Shown here: one piece after another, positions 35,381 to 44,314 of the stretch | How the letters are laid out: every line of letters begins with the position of its first letter | Position numbering within the stretch: the stretch's first letter is position 1 | Program-made: the position numbers and the translations under genes | NCBI GenBank assembly: GCA_964352665.1 | Contig: CAYGSJ010000010.1 | Coordinates: forward strand, 1-61,758 | DNA length: 61,758 bases | Source of the DNA: UBA1672 sp964352665 | GTDB taxonomy: Bacteria; Pseudomonadota; Alphaproteobacteria; Micavibrionales; Micavibrionaceae | Direction of reading: 5' to 3' | Notes under the pieces: model-generated | The model's database searches: none | What the model saw: only the letters and a program-made list of their open reading frames with translations | Told to the model about the DNA's origin: nothing

Positions 35381-35716
35381 ATGATCAAAATGACAAAAAA
35401 TGTGGCTGCCACTTTAATGGCAATTATGCTGCTGGCTCAAATCGGGCTGGCACATCACAGCACTGTTCATTTCACTGATCACAGTCATTACGAGCAGGCT
35501 GACGAAGAGCGTAATAATCATGGCAAACAAGCACAAGAATCTTGTCAAATTTGCTTAGTTGTTAAGTCTTTGTCTCTTGGATTAATAGGTGATGATGTTT
35601 CTGTATCACCTGCTGTCACTGTAAACAGCAAAATTGCCGAAAACTATAACAACACCATTAACCGTAATATTCGGCTTTCTTACAACCCTCGCGCGCCCCC
35701 CGTTTTTCTTATCTAA
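35381..35716 (+). CDS. small secreted His/Cys protein, DUF2946-like
   Basis: 111 residues. An N-terminal hydrophobic segment (signal or anchor) is followed by a His-rich stretch (HHSTVHFTDHSHYEQ) and ESCQICLVVK, a CxxC that recalls DUF2946 proteins next to metal-transport genes. It leads a cluster with a barrel protein, a ZnuA-like binding protein and an ABC permease, so a periplasmic metal-binding role is likely. The start could also be the ATG nine bases downstream. Confidence 0.6.
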   Translation: MIKMTKNVAATLMAIMLLAQIGLAHHSTVHFTDHSHYEQADEERNNHGKQAQESCQICLVVKSLSLGLIGDDVSVSPAVTVNSKIAENYNNTINRNIRLSYNPRAPPVFLI

Positions 35717-35763
35717 ACCCAAAACCACTATTCAAAAATTTTAGATAAGAAAGGACATGAATC

Positions 35764-37131
35764 ATGTCTAATAAACTACTATTGGCAGCCAGTGCGGTTG
35801 CAATCCTTAGTGCGTCACCATCCTTTGCGGCGGATGATGTTAATCTACAAACCTTACAAGCTGAAATACAAGCGATGCGTCAGGCCTATGAAGGCAAAAT
35901 CGAACAGCTTGAACAAAAGGTGGAAACACTTCAAGCACAGCAAACCCAAACAGCAGAAAAGGTAACATCTATTGAGCCTGCTGCTGGTGGCACAACACCG
36001 ACTCGCCCTGCAACGGCAACACGCCGCATCGCAGACAACAGCTTCAATCCTGAAATTGGTGTCATTCTACAAGGAAAATACCAATCGTTCTCCGAAGACA
36101 GCAGCGAATTTGCAGGCTTTGCCGTCGGTGAGGAATCTGAACGCGGTGAAGAAGGGCTTGGAATTGATGAAACCGAACTGAACTTCTCTGCCAGTGTTGA
36201 CAACCTTTTCCGTGGCAGCACAACCATCGCCTTGCATGAACATGACGGCGAAACAGAAGTGGAAATTGAAGAAGCCTATGTTGAAACAATGGCTATGCCT
36301 TACGGCCTAAACGCGAAAGCTGGTCGTTTCTTCCAAGAGTTAGGGTATCTTAATTCTCACCACTCCCATGCCGATGATTTTGCTGATCGCCCTTTACCGA
36401 ACCGCGCCTTTTTAGATAGTAATTACGGCGATGACGGTGTTCAACTCTCTGCTGTTTTGCCGACTGATTTTTATTCGGAAATTGGCGGCGGTGTATACCG
36501 TGGTGAAGACTTCCCTGGTGGCGGCGCTGATGGCAACGACATAGGGTCTTGGACAGCCTACGGCCGTGTTGGTGGTGATATAGGCGACAATACAAGCTGG
36601 CGCTTAGGCATCTCCACCTTGCAAGTCGATGGCGCGGAACGCTCTGCCAATGAAGATATGGTCGTTTTTGACGGGGACAGTGGCCTGTATATTGCCGATG
36701 CACGTTTAACCTACGCGCCCACCGGAAATGCTCAACAACAAGAAGTCATCCTTCAAGGAGAATATTTCCATCGTGATGAAGATGGAACCTACGATGATAT
36801 GGACGCAGGAACAGGCGCTGTTGCCTATGATGATAGTCAAAGCGGCTGGTATGCACAAAGCGTTTATAAATTCCATCCGCAATGGCGCGTCGGTGCACGG
36901 TATAGTCAGCTTTATGCAGGTGATGTTCCGGCAGGCCTGGCAGGCAGCGCACTTGATGATAGTGGTCATAACCCGTGGGCGGCTTCGGCAATGGTTGATT
37001 GGTCAAACAGCGAGTTTAGCCGTGTACGCGCACAGTTTAATCGTGAAGAGTTGTCTGACGGAAATGAAGACGATCAAATTGTATTGCAATATATCATGAG
37101 CATTGGTGCTCATGGTGCGCATCCATTCTAA
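35764..37131 (+). CDS. outer-membrane barrel protein linked to metal uptake
   Basis: 455 residues. Signal peptide ending SFAADD, then a short coiled coil (LQTLQAEIQAMRQAYEGKIE), a Thr/Pro linker, and a barrel ending ...GAHGAHPF with C-terminal Phe. HSHADDF (in NSHHSHADD) in an external-type loop could bind zinc. N-terminal coiled coil plus barrel resembles trimeric porins. Position directly before znuA-like gene (12 bases) suggests the outer-membrane step of the same uptake route. Not a TonB receptor: no plug domain or TonB box. Confidence 0.7.
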   Translation: MSNKLLLAASAVAILSASPSFAADDVNLQTLQAEIQAMRQAYEGKIEQLEQKVETLQAQQTQTAEKVTSIEPAAGGTTPTRPATATRRIADNSFNPEIGVILQGKYQSFSEDSSEFAGFAVGEESERGEEGLGIDETELNFSASVDNLFRGSTTIALHEHDGETEVEIEEAYVETMAMPYGLNAKAGRFFQELGYLNSHHSHADDFADRPLPNRAFLDSNYGDDGVQLSAVLPTDFYSEIGGGVYRGEDFPGGGADGNDIGSWTAYGRVGGDIGDNTSWRLGISTLQVDGAERSANEDMVVFDGDSGLYIADARLTYAPTGNAQQQEVILQGEYFHRDEDGTYDDMDAGTGAVAYDDSQSGWYAQSVYKFHPQWRVGARYSQLYAGDVPAGLAGSALDDSGHNPWAASAMVDWSNSEFSRVRAQFNREELSDGNEDDQIVLQYIMSIGAHGAHPF

Positions 37132-37143
37132 GGAGAAACAGCT

Positions 37144-38052
37144 ATGAGATATTTAAGTCTTTTTATAGCTGTTATGGGGCTGCTGTGCGCAGCCCCTTCC
37201 AGCGCCTTTGCCAAAGTGAATGTGTTTGCTTGTGAGCCTGAATGGGCCGCTTTATCAGAAGAAATAGGCGGAAACTTGGTGGATGTATATACAGCCACCA
37301 AAGCCCATCAAGACGTTCACCACATGCGTGCCAAACCAAGCCTGTTAGCAGCCATGCGAAAAGCTGATCTTGTTTTTTGCAGCGGTGCATCACTGGAAAG
37401 CGGCTGGCTTCCGATCTTACTCCAAAAGGCAGGCGGACCGGATGTGCAGCAAAACACAGTCGGCTGGCTGATGGCATCTGATTTTGTTCGCAAACTGGAA
37501 GTTATGGAAGAAGCAGATCGCTCTATGGGGCACGTTCATCCAGAAGGCAATCCGCATGTCCATCTTAATCCGCATAACATTCTGGATATAGCCGATGTTT
37601 TAACAGAGCGTCTTTTCTTGATAGACCAAGCAAACGGAGCTGCTTACGAGGCCAATTTGTCTGCGTTCAAGAATGAATGGAAGCCTGCCATCGCCACATG
37701 GGAAAACAATGGTGCTGGCTTAAAAGGCAGTAATGTTGTTGTTTACCACAAAAGCTGGGCTTATTTAACCGACTGGCTGGGCATGAACATTATTGCATCG
37801 CTGGAACCAAAACCTGGCCTTCCACCAACAACAGCGCATCTTGAAAGTCTATTACAATCCTTAAAAGGTAAAAAGGTCAAAGCGATTTTGGTTGCGCCCT
37901 TTGAAAATGAGGAAGCGGCAGAGTGGCTTTCAGAACGCACAGACATTCCAGTTCTACACCTGCCCTATACGATAGGTGGCAGTGATAATGTCCAAACGTT
38001 AGAAGGTTTGTACAAGGAAACACTATCTATTTTTGGTAAGGATTCACCATGA
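37144..38052 (+). CDS. ZnuA-like metal-binding ABC transporter protein
   Basis: 302 residues. Signal peptide ends SSAFA. Cluster A-1 metal-binding features are present: HHMRAKPS, NPHVHLNP, VVYHKSWAYL and GGSDN, giving three His and an acidic residue as in ZnuA. A loop with MGHVHPEGNPHVH is His-rich. It delivers Zn2+ (or Mn2+) to the permease. The stop overlaps the permease start in ATGA, so the two are translationally coupled. RBS AAGGAG. Confidence 0.85.
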   Translation: MRYLSLFIAVMGLLCAAPSSAFAKVNVFACEPEWAALSEEIGGNLVDVYTATKAHQDVHHMRAKPSLLAAMRKADLVFCSGASLESGWLPILLQKAGGPDVQQNTVGWLMASDFVRKLEVMEEADRSMGHVHPEGNPHVHLNPHNILDIADVLTERLFLIDQANGAAYEANLSAFKNEWKPAIATWENNGAGLKGSNVVVYHKSWAYLTDWLGMNIIASLEPKPGLPPTTAHLESLLQSLKGKKVKAILVAPFENEEAAEWLSERTDIPVLHLPYTIGGSDNVQTLEGLYKETLSIFGKDSP

Positions 38053-38868
38053 CACTATCACCTGAAATGTGGGGGCTTTTAGCCCCTGCATTTATCGCCG
38101 GACTGATTGTCGCATCCACCCATGTTCCTTTGGGGCAGGAAGTGCTGAAACGCGGTATAATTTTCATTGATCTGGCGATTGCCCAAATCGCCGCCCTTGG
38201 TGTTGTTTTTGCATACGTAATGTTTCAGGCAGAAGACAGCATCCTATCAGTGATCTCCGCACTATTCTTTGCTCTGGCTGCGGGCGGTTTGTTTGCCTGG
38301 TTAGAACGGATAGCCCCAAAGCATTTGGAAGCCTTAATCGGCTCTGCTTTCGTTTTATCGGCCTCTCTGGCTATCCTGTTATTGGCGAATGATCCGCATG
38401 GCGGCGAACACATGCAAGATATGCTGGCAGGACAAATTCTCTGGGTGGATTGGCAACAATTGCTTGTAACAGGTGTGATCTACGCCGGATTATTGGGCGC
38501 TTGGTTTGGTCTAAAACATTATCGCACAAAACTGTTCTATGTAGCTTTCCCTATCGCTATAACACTGTCCGTGCAACTTGTGGGCGTTTATCTCGTTTTT
38601 GCCAGTCTAATCATACCAGCATTGGGAACGGTGAGGTTCAAGGGCACGAATAGACTCTGGATGGGGTATATGATTGCAACCTTATCATTTGCAGTTGGGC
38701 TATATGTATCAACTCTTTATGATTTACCGTCCGGCCCTGTGATTGTTTGTTGCTTCCCTGCACTCGCGTTACTTTTTTCGTTTAGAAAATAGATTTAGTT
38801 GCGAAACAGGAAATATAACCTGCTAAAACTGGCTAAGCATTTGATTTAACTATATTGATTAGGCCGGG
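38018..38868. repeat. 851-bp direct repeat, copy A
   Basis: By eye identical to 43351-44201, offset 5333. It runs from the last 35 bases of the znuA-like gene through the whole permease gene to the attachment-like core, where the copies start to differ. Confidence 0.9.
38049..38792 (+). CDS. ABC-3 family metal permease (ZnuB-like), copy A
   Basis: 247 residues with about seven to eight membrane segments. Has the ABC-3 marks IDLAIAQIAALGVVFAYVMF and VASLIIPALGTVRF-like region (FASLIIPALGTVRFKGTN). It imports zinc or manganese with the binding protein upstream. No gene for the ATPase subunit (ZnuC) lies nearby, so it must be borrowed from elsewhere. An identical second copy lies at 43382-44125. 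Confidence 0.88.
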   Translation: MTLSPEMWGLLAPAFIAGLIVASTHVPLGQEVLKRGIIFIDLAIAQIAALGVVFAYVMFQAEDSILSVISALFFALAAGGLFAWLERIAPKHLEALIGSAFVLSASLAILLLANDPHGGEHMQDMLAGQILWVDWQQLLVTGVIYAGLLGAWFGLKHYRTKLFYVAFPIAITLSVQLVGVYLVFASLIIPALGTVRFKGTNRLWMGYMIATLSFAVGLYVSTLYDLPSGPVIVCCFPALALLFSFRK

Positions 38869-38975
38869 AGTAGTAACCAAATAAGCGCTCTAAGTATTGA
38901 TAATAAAGGGATTTTTTTATTTTGAGGTCGCTTTTGTACCGCGTATTGTACTGTAAAAAGTTATCCACAGAAACG
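38861..38975. other. attachment-like repeat R2
   Basis: Decayed core AGGCCGGGAGTAGTAACCAA followed by about 100 bases aligning with R1 and R3, including a GTACC/GTACTG pair and AAAAAGTTATCCACAG at the same distance from the core. Interpreted as the left end of a second integrated element. Confidence 0.55.
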
Positions 38976-39083
38976 TCTGTAAACCCTTATATTCACAGAC
39001 TTAAACATTAACATATCCAAACACTTAGAATATAATGGTATTCGGCTTGTTCTGGCCGTTCTTCAACATTAGGAAGCCTGTTC

Positions 39084-42000
39084 TTGGCTTTTAATAGAGT
39101 AAAAACATTTCTGCTTTTATTATGCGCTACCGTTTTGGTGGGCGTATCTGCTTATGCAAAGGAGTTTGCGAGCAACAACACATCTGTGCGTATCGGTATT
39201 TTCAACTCACAAACAACCGCACAACTCTTCTTTGAAAATCTTCCACCTCAAGTCCAAAATACAATAGATCGTGATCAATTATGGCTGAATGCATACAAAA
39301 GTTCATCGGGCTTTACCGAGCATCATTTAGAAATATCGGGCCTATCCTCTGATAACTCCAACAACATTTGTACATTCGCACAAAGCAAAAATTTACAATG
39401 CCTCGGCTCAACGAAAGTTAAATGGAACCCTTCCAGCGCGACTCCATCCCAAAAGACCGCGCACACAGCTTCACATTCAAAAGCCACAAAATCCGCATCC
39501 AAACTCCCGATCATTCTAAAACCATTGGGTGTTCGCGTTGATAGCGCGTCAAACAATACGGTTAAGGATTTTGATTTATCTCTATCTGACCCCTACCCTC
39601 TAGATGGCCGCGTGAACAAAGAGCATGTTCACTCTTACGGCTCGAAATTTTCCTTGGAACCACAGAATCTGGACACGAAAGAAGCACGCGCAGCCAAAGC
39701 AGCCTACGATGTGGCGCGAAATAACTTTTTGAGTGCCCTGCAAAATATTGGCGATGGCGTAAATAATGATCGTGGAGATGAAGCCGCGCGTGACAATCTG
39801 ATCTCTCTTGCTCGCCAAACCTTCGAAGCAGCGGGCAGCGCCTATTTATCTGGATTCTTGGAACAGGAAACAACAAAGGCCGATATTCTCTCCAGCAATG
39901 CTGGCTCAGGCGAGACCTTCATCCATCACGTCAAACAAAACCTCAAAGGCAACGCACGGGTAAGCATCGACAACTTCGTAAGCGATGTCCTATCTACCGC
40001 CACAACAGACACAGAATTAAACATCAAAAAACAAACAGATGCATTCATGTTATCCGGCGCACGTGGCGTCATCGACTCTGGCCTTTATGCAGCACGGCGC
40101 AGCGATTTGTATGCCCTTCGTAATCTTGAACTAGAATATAATCTCAATAACTTCGAAGATTCATATTTTAGTATTTTAACGACCCAACCCATCTACCAAT
40201 CTCCCGACCTACAACACAACATATTCCTGCAGGGCGGTGGTATTATCAACGAACAAAGTGTTGATATTCAAGATGATGGCGTAAGTCGCCATACCCTTAA
40301 TGTTGGTGCAGCATACCGCTATCTTCCTCCAAGTGAAAAATATCTTATCGGCAGTAACATCTTCCTCGACCATCAATGGCCCTACAACCACACCCGTATG
40401 AGCCTTGGCCTAGACGCAAAAGCTGAAAACCTGAACTTTGCCACGAACTATTATGTTCCTCTGACCGATTATCGTGACAGCCGTACCGACATCGACGGCA
40501 ATGAATATGAAGAGCGTGCTTTGAGGGGCTATGATGTAGAAGTCGGATACACGACACCATTCCTTCCAGCACTCAGCGTCTTTGGAAAAGGATACCAATA
40601 TTTCCGCGACACAGACGACGACATAAGAGGATTGGAGTTAAGCGCAGAATATAAAGTACGCGACAACTTCTTGCTCAAAGGAACCCTCGTCGAAGAAAAT
40701 GGTGGCCGTGATGGCTTTGAAATGGCACTGCAATACAGGATGCCTCTTTATGATAAAGACGAACTAAATCTTATTCTGGCCGACATGCAGCCTGCCGCTG
40801 GCATCGTCTCCATGAAACCGAAAATATTCGAAAAAGTACGCCGCGAAAACCGTATTCGTGTCGAAGAACGCCTCAAAACCGATACAAGCATTCCAAACAT
40901 CACTGCCCAGTTCAGTGCTCTTAGCATAGGCTTACCTTTCGATGTTGGCGGCACAGCCACAGCTGCGTTAGTTAACCTACCCTTTGACACAGCAATCACG
41001 ATACCAAATGGTGACTTTGGTATTATCAACTTCAGCAATGGGGCAATTGCAAATCTTTCGGCCTCGGGCGGCGGCGATGTAATCGTTGAATTTAACAACA
41101 CCACTCTTACCGTCACTGCAACCAATGGCGGCTTCGTCCAATTCATCTCCGCCGGTGGCGGTATTAGCGTAATCAACGTACCGGGCGGTACGGTTAACCT
41201 TACTGGAACCGACATCGACATCACTGATGATGGAACAACAACAACCATTCAAGTGCGAGCAGGCTCTATCGAAGTTGTGCCAAACGTAGGTGTTGCTGTT
41301 CTTAACGGTAATCAAGCCGATGTCGTCAGCCTTACAATTGCCTCAGGCGCTACATCATTACTCATTAACCCTGCTCTGGAAACACGCCAGGAAGCAGCCT
41401 ACACCAATCTTGATCTGATTAATCCTGATCCCCCAGCAACAGCAACATCTGCACCATTTATCAATGCGGCACCCGCACTGATCACTGGCCCGCAATTTGT
41501 CGGAAACAATGCCGATCTTAGGCTAACATTTAGTCAGGCCGTGACAGTTGCAGGTGCGCCATTTGTTAACGCTCTGGTCGGTGTAAATCCTCGCACATTC
41601 GCTTATAATTCTGGTGCTAGCTCTTCCACACAGCTTGTCTTCCGTCATGTTTACCTCGCAGGCGATGTTGGGGCTGCAAGCATGACTATTCAAGACCTTG
41701 ATCTTAATGGTGGCACGATCCTGGGCATCGCCAACACTCTGAACGCTATCACTGCCTTTACAAATACAATCGTAGCAATCAACGACCTCACCACCCCAAG
41801 CTTAATAGGCTCAACCCCAGTTGATGAAGAACCACTCTTTAGTTCCGGCGCGGACATTGTTCTGAACTTTGACGAAAACATTCAGGCTGGCATAGGAAAC
41901 ATCGTTCTGACCGATACAACAGATGGCTCCGACACCCGTATTGTCCCGATCGGTGACGCGCAAATCAATATTGTCGGCTCCACCCTCACATTCAATCCAA

Positions 42001-43010
42001 CAGGCATCCTCGATCTATCTACAGATTACGACCTCACAATCGCTTCTGGTGTTATCGAGGACACATCAGGCAACGCATTCGCAGGAATAATATCGGGACA
42101 ACTCAACTTCACTACATCAAATGATGTCACACCACCAATGCTCACTGGAACAACGCCAACAGACAATACAACGCAGCTCGCCAGAAACTCAACTATTACT
42201 CTGACCTTTGATGAAGATGTGATGCTACCGGGAACCATTAACCTCGTCGATACGGATGATGGATCAGGCACTGTGGCTTACACCAACGTATCGCCGGAAA
42301 TTAACATCACGAATAATGTCATCACCATTACACCCGCGACTAATCTTGAATATGCGGAAAACTACGAAGTAACATGGATCGCCGGCGCTATTCAGGATCT
42401 TGTAGGGAATAATGCTGCCGCTTCAAATTCTGGTGACCTGAACTTCACAACCGTTAATCTGGAAGCTGCCCTTGTCCTTACGCTCAACGTAACAGGCGTG
42501 GACGGCAATATTGATGAAAACAATGTTCAGGGTTCCGGTACACCCTTCACCAGAACCGCTGATGCCGTCATGGCCGCAGACATAACAATTCCAGTAGCAC
42601 CAAACGGCGTTATTTTTGAGGGCGGCGGCACAGGTATTGGCGCATGGGTTGGATTTAACAATGGGGATGGCGTCTTACGCGCCCGTGGAGGTGACGGCGT
42701 TGCAGTCCCAACAGCTCTGGCAGCGAACGCAGAAACCGCCCTCGGCGGTATCCCAGCCGGAAACTTTACATTAACGTGGGAATTTGATGTCGCTCTCGGA
42801 CGTGTGCGCGTTTGGCTTGATGAAAATCTGATTGCAACAGACACGGCAGGAGGTGGATTTGAAGCCAACACCTGGGCTGGCACAGACAATTTTGGATATG
42901 GTGCAATTACTGCTGGTAACAACAGTTTGGGAACAGGTGAAATAACGACAGCCTTTAATGGAACACTTCTCAGTGACATGCGCTACTACAGCAGTCAAAC
43001 ACTACCATAA
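39084..43010 (+). CDS. inverse autotransporter (intimin/invasin-like) adhesin
   Basis: 1308 residues, start TTG with AGGAAG upstream. Signal peptide ends AYAKEF. Residues about 35-115 look SPOR-like (VRIGIFNSQTTAQLFFENL, ending QNLQC-type strand). The inverse autotransporter barrel spans about 333-578, ending KPKIFEKVRRENR. Then a FecR-like beta region (620-750), two Big_5 Ig-like domains (about 909-1010 and 1016-1120, each with LTFDEDV / LNFDENI) and a C-terminal concanavalin-like lectin domain with WEFDVALGRVRVWLDENL. The barrel anchors the protein so that Ig and lectin domains reach outward to bind host, prey or matrix glycans. It sits alone between two attachment-like repeats and two copies of the permease gene. 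Confidence 0.8.
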   Translation: MAFNRVKTFLLLLCATVLVGVSAYAKEFASNNTSVRIGIFNSQTTAQLFFENLPPQVQNTIDRDQLWLNAYKSSSGFTEHHLEISGLSSDNSNNICTFAQSKNLQCLGSTKVKWNPSSATPSQKTAHTASHSKATKSASKLPIILKPLGVRVDSASNNTVKDFDLSLSDPYPLDGRVNKEHVHSYGSKFSLEPQNLDTKEARAAKAAYDVARNNFLSALQNIGDGVNNDRGDEAARDNLISLARQTFEAAGSAYLSGFLEQETTKADILSSNAGSGETFIHHVKQNLKGNARVSIDNFVSDVLSTATTDTELNIKKQTDAFMLSGARGVIDSGLYAARRSDLYALRNLELEYNLNNFEDSYFSILTTQPIYQSPDLQHNIFLQGGGIINEQSVDIQDDGVSRHTLNVGAAYRYLPPSEKYLIGSNIFLDHQWPYNHTRMSLGLDAKAENLNFATNYYVPLTDYRDSRTDIDGNEYEERALRGYDVEVGYTTPFLPALSVFGKGYQYFRDTDDDIRGLELSAEYKVRDNFLLKGTLVEENGGRDGFEMALQYRMPLYDKDELNLILADMQPAAGIVSMKPKIFEKVRRENRIRVEERLKTDTSIPNITAQFSALSIGLPFDVGGTATAALVNLPFDTAITIPNGDFGIINFSNGAIANLSASGGGDVIVEFNNTTLTVTATNGGFVQFISAGGGISVINVPGGTVNLTGTDIDITDDGTTTTIQVRAGSIEVVPNVGVAVLNGNQADVVSLTIASGATSLLINPALETRQEAAYTNLDLINPDPPATATSAPFINAAPALITGPQFVGNNADLRLTFSQAVTVAGAPFVNALVGVNPRTFAYNSGASSSTQLVFRHVYLAGDVGAASMTIQDLDLNGGTILGIANTLNAITAFTNTIVAINDLTTPSLIGSTPVDEEPLFSSGADIVLNFDENIQAGIGNIVLTDTTDGSDTRIVPIGDAQINIVGSTLTFNPTGILDLSTDYDLTIASGVIEDTSGNAFAGIISGQLNFTTSNDVTPPMLTGTTPTDNTTQLARNSTITLTFDEDVMLPGTINLVDTDDGSGTVAYTNVSPEINITNNVITITPATNLEYAENYEVTWIAGAIQDLVGNNAAASNSGDLNFTTVNLEAALVLTLNVTGVDGNIDENNVQGSGTPFTRTADAVMAADITIPVAPNGVIFEGGGTGIGAWVGFNNGDGVLRARGGDGVAVPTALAANAETALGGIPAGNFTLTWEFDVALGRVRVWLDENLIATDTAGGGFEANTWAGTDNFGYGAITAGNNSLGTGEITTAFNGTLLSDMRYYSSQTLP

Positions 43011-43084
43011 TTCATCCGATATAATTCGGTTACTGTGGCCATAACCGAGATCAAGCTCTAATATATTGATTTTATTAAAGAAAT

Positions 43085-43106
43085 TTGGTTGCGGGGGGAC
43101 GATTTG
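43085..43106. other. tRNA-fMet 3'-end remnant, attachment-like
   Basis: TTGGTTGCGGGGGGACGATTTG differs from the tRNA 3' end (53558-53579) at two of 22 positions and extends further into the T-arm than R1. Probable att relic at the right edge of the adhesin element. Confidence 0.6.
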
Positions 43107-43350
43107 GGACTAAATCATGCCTTATAGATCTTGATCCAAACAACAATGATTTTATAATGCCTAGAAGCTCTAGTAACTCAAAACAAGGTAGGTAGGTGTA
43201 TAGGTGGTTTTTCCTTTTTTATAGTGGGCAAGGCAAGCACTCTTTTTATAACGTAAGGCCTATAGATTCCTTTTTTATAACGTAAAAGCGGTTTTTTAGC
43301 TCCAAAACCTTGGTGACCCTACCTTTCAATGAAAAACTTCGCCGCCATTA
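43107..43350. other. intergenic scar before the duplicated permease
   Basis: No gene of note. CTTTTTATAACGTAA occurs near 43249 and again, with one extra T, near 43271, each after a purine-poor stretch. Origin unknown. Confidence 0.35.
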
Positions 43351-43385
43351 AAACACTATCTATTTTTGGTAAGGATTCACCATGA
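43329..43385 (+). CDS. 18-codon fusion ORF made by the duplication junction
   Basis: ATG AAA AAC joins, in frame, the last 11 codons of the znuA-like gene (TLSIFGKDSP) and stops in the same ATGA overlap with the permease. The chance fusion keeps translational coupling to copy B. It has no clear RBS. Confidence 0.4.
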   Translation: MKNFAAIKTLSIFGKDSP

Positions 43386-44201
43386 CACTATCACCTGAAA
43401 TGTGGGGGCTTTTAGCCCCTGCATTTATCGCCGGACTGATTGTCGCATCCACCCATGTTCCTTTGGGGCAGGAAGTGCTGAAACGCGGTATAATTTTCAT
43501 TGATCTGGCGATTGCCCAAATCGCCGCCCTTGGTGTTGTTTTTGCATACGTAATGTTTCAGGCAGAAGACAGCATCCTATCAGTGATCTCCGCACTATTC
43601 TTTGCTCTGGCTGCGGGCGGTTTGTTTGCCTGGTTAGAACGGATAGCCCCAAAGCATTTGGAAGCCTTAATCGGCTCTGCTTTCGTTTTATCGGCCTCTC
43701 TGGCTATCCTGTTATTGGCGAATGATCCGCATGGCGGCGAACACATGCAAGATATGCTGGCAGGACAAATTCTCTGGGTGGATTGGCAACAATTGCTTGT
43801 AACAGGTGTGATCTACGCCGGATTATTGGGCGCTTGGTTTGGTCTAAAACATTATCGCACAAAACTGTTCTATGTAGCTTTCCCTATCGCTATAACACTG
43901 TCCGTGCAACTTGTGGGCGTTTATCTCGTTTTTGCCAGTCTAATCATACCAGCATTGGGAACGGTGAGGTTCAAGGGCACGAATAGACTCTGGATGGGGT
44001 ATATGATTGCAACCTTATCATTTGCAGTTGGGCTATATGTATCAACTCTTTATGATTTACCGTCCGGCCCTGTGATTGTTTGTTGCTTCCCTGCACTCGC
44101 GTTACTTTTTTCGTTTAGAAAATAGATTTAGTTGCGAAACAGGAAATATAACCTGCTAAAACTGGCTAAGCATTTGATTTAACTATATTGATTAGGCCGG
44201 G
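43351..44201. repeat. 851-bp direct repeat, copy B
   Basis: Matches 38018-38868 without a difference that I can see. Because it lacks the rest of the znuA-like gene, copy B is the derived one. Confidence 0.9.
43382..44125 (+). CDS. ABC-3 family metal permease (ZnuB-like), copy B
   Basis: Same 247-residue product as the copy at 38049. Here it lacks a binding-protein gene and a recognised promoter; expression would depend on the scar region upstream. Complete conservation means recent duplication, gene conversion or an assembly error. Confidence 0.85.
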   Translation: MTLSPEMWGLLAPAFIAGLIVASTHVPLGQEVLKRGIIFIDLAIAQIAALGVVFAYVMFQAEDSILSVISALFFALAAGGLFAWLERIAPKHLEALIGSAFVLSASLAILLLANDPHGGEHMQDMLAGQILWVDWQQLLVTGVIYAGLLGAWFGLKHYRTKLFYVAFPIAITLSVQLVGVYLVFASLIIPALGTVRFKGTNRLWMGYMIATLSFAVGLYVSTLYDLPSGPVIVCCFPALALLFSFRK

Positions 44202-44306
44202 GGTAGCAACCGAATACAGCCTGTAAGGCATTGATATTAAAGACACCTAGCGCACAAAATCTGTTTTTGTACTGTATCCTGCACCCTAAAAACTTATCCG
44301 CAAGAA
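44192..44306. other. attachment-like repeat R3
   Basis: AGGCCGGGGGTAGCAACCGA core, then about 100 bases aligned with R1, including GGCATTGATATTAAAGACAC and an exact CCCTAAAAACTTATCCGCAA shared with R1. Marks a third element junction. Confidence 0.65.
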
Positions 44307-44314
44307 ATAAACCT

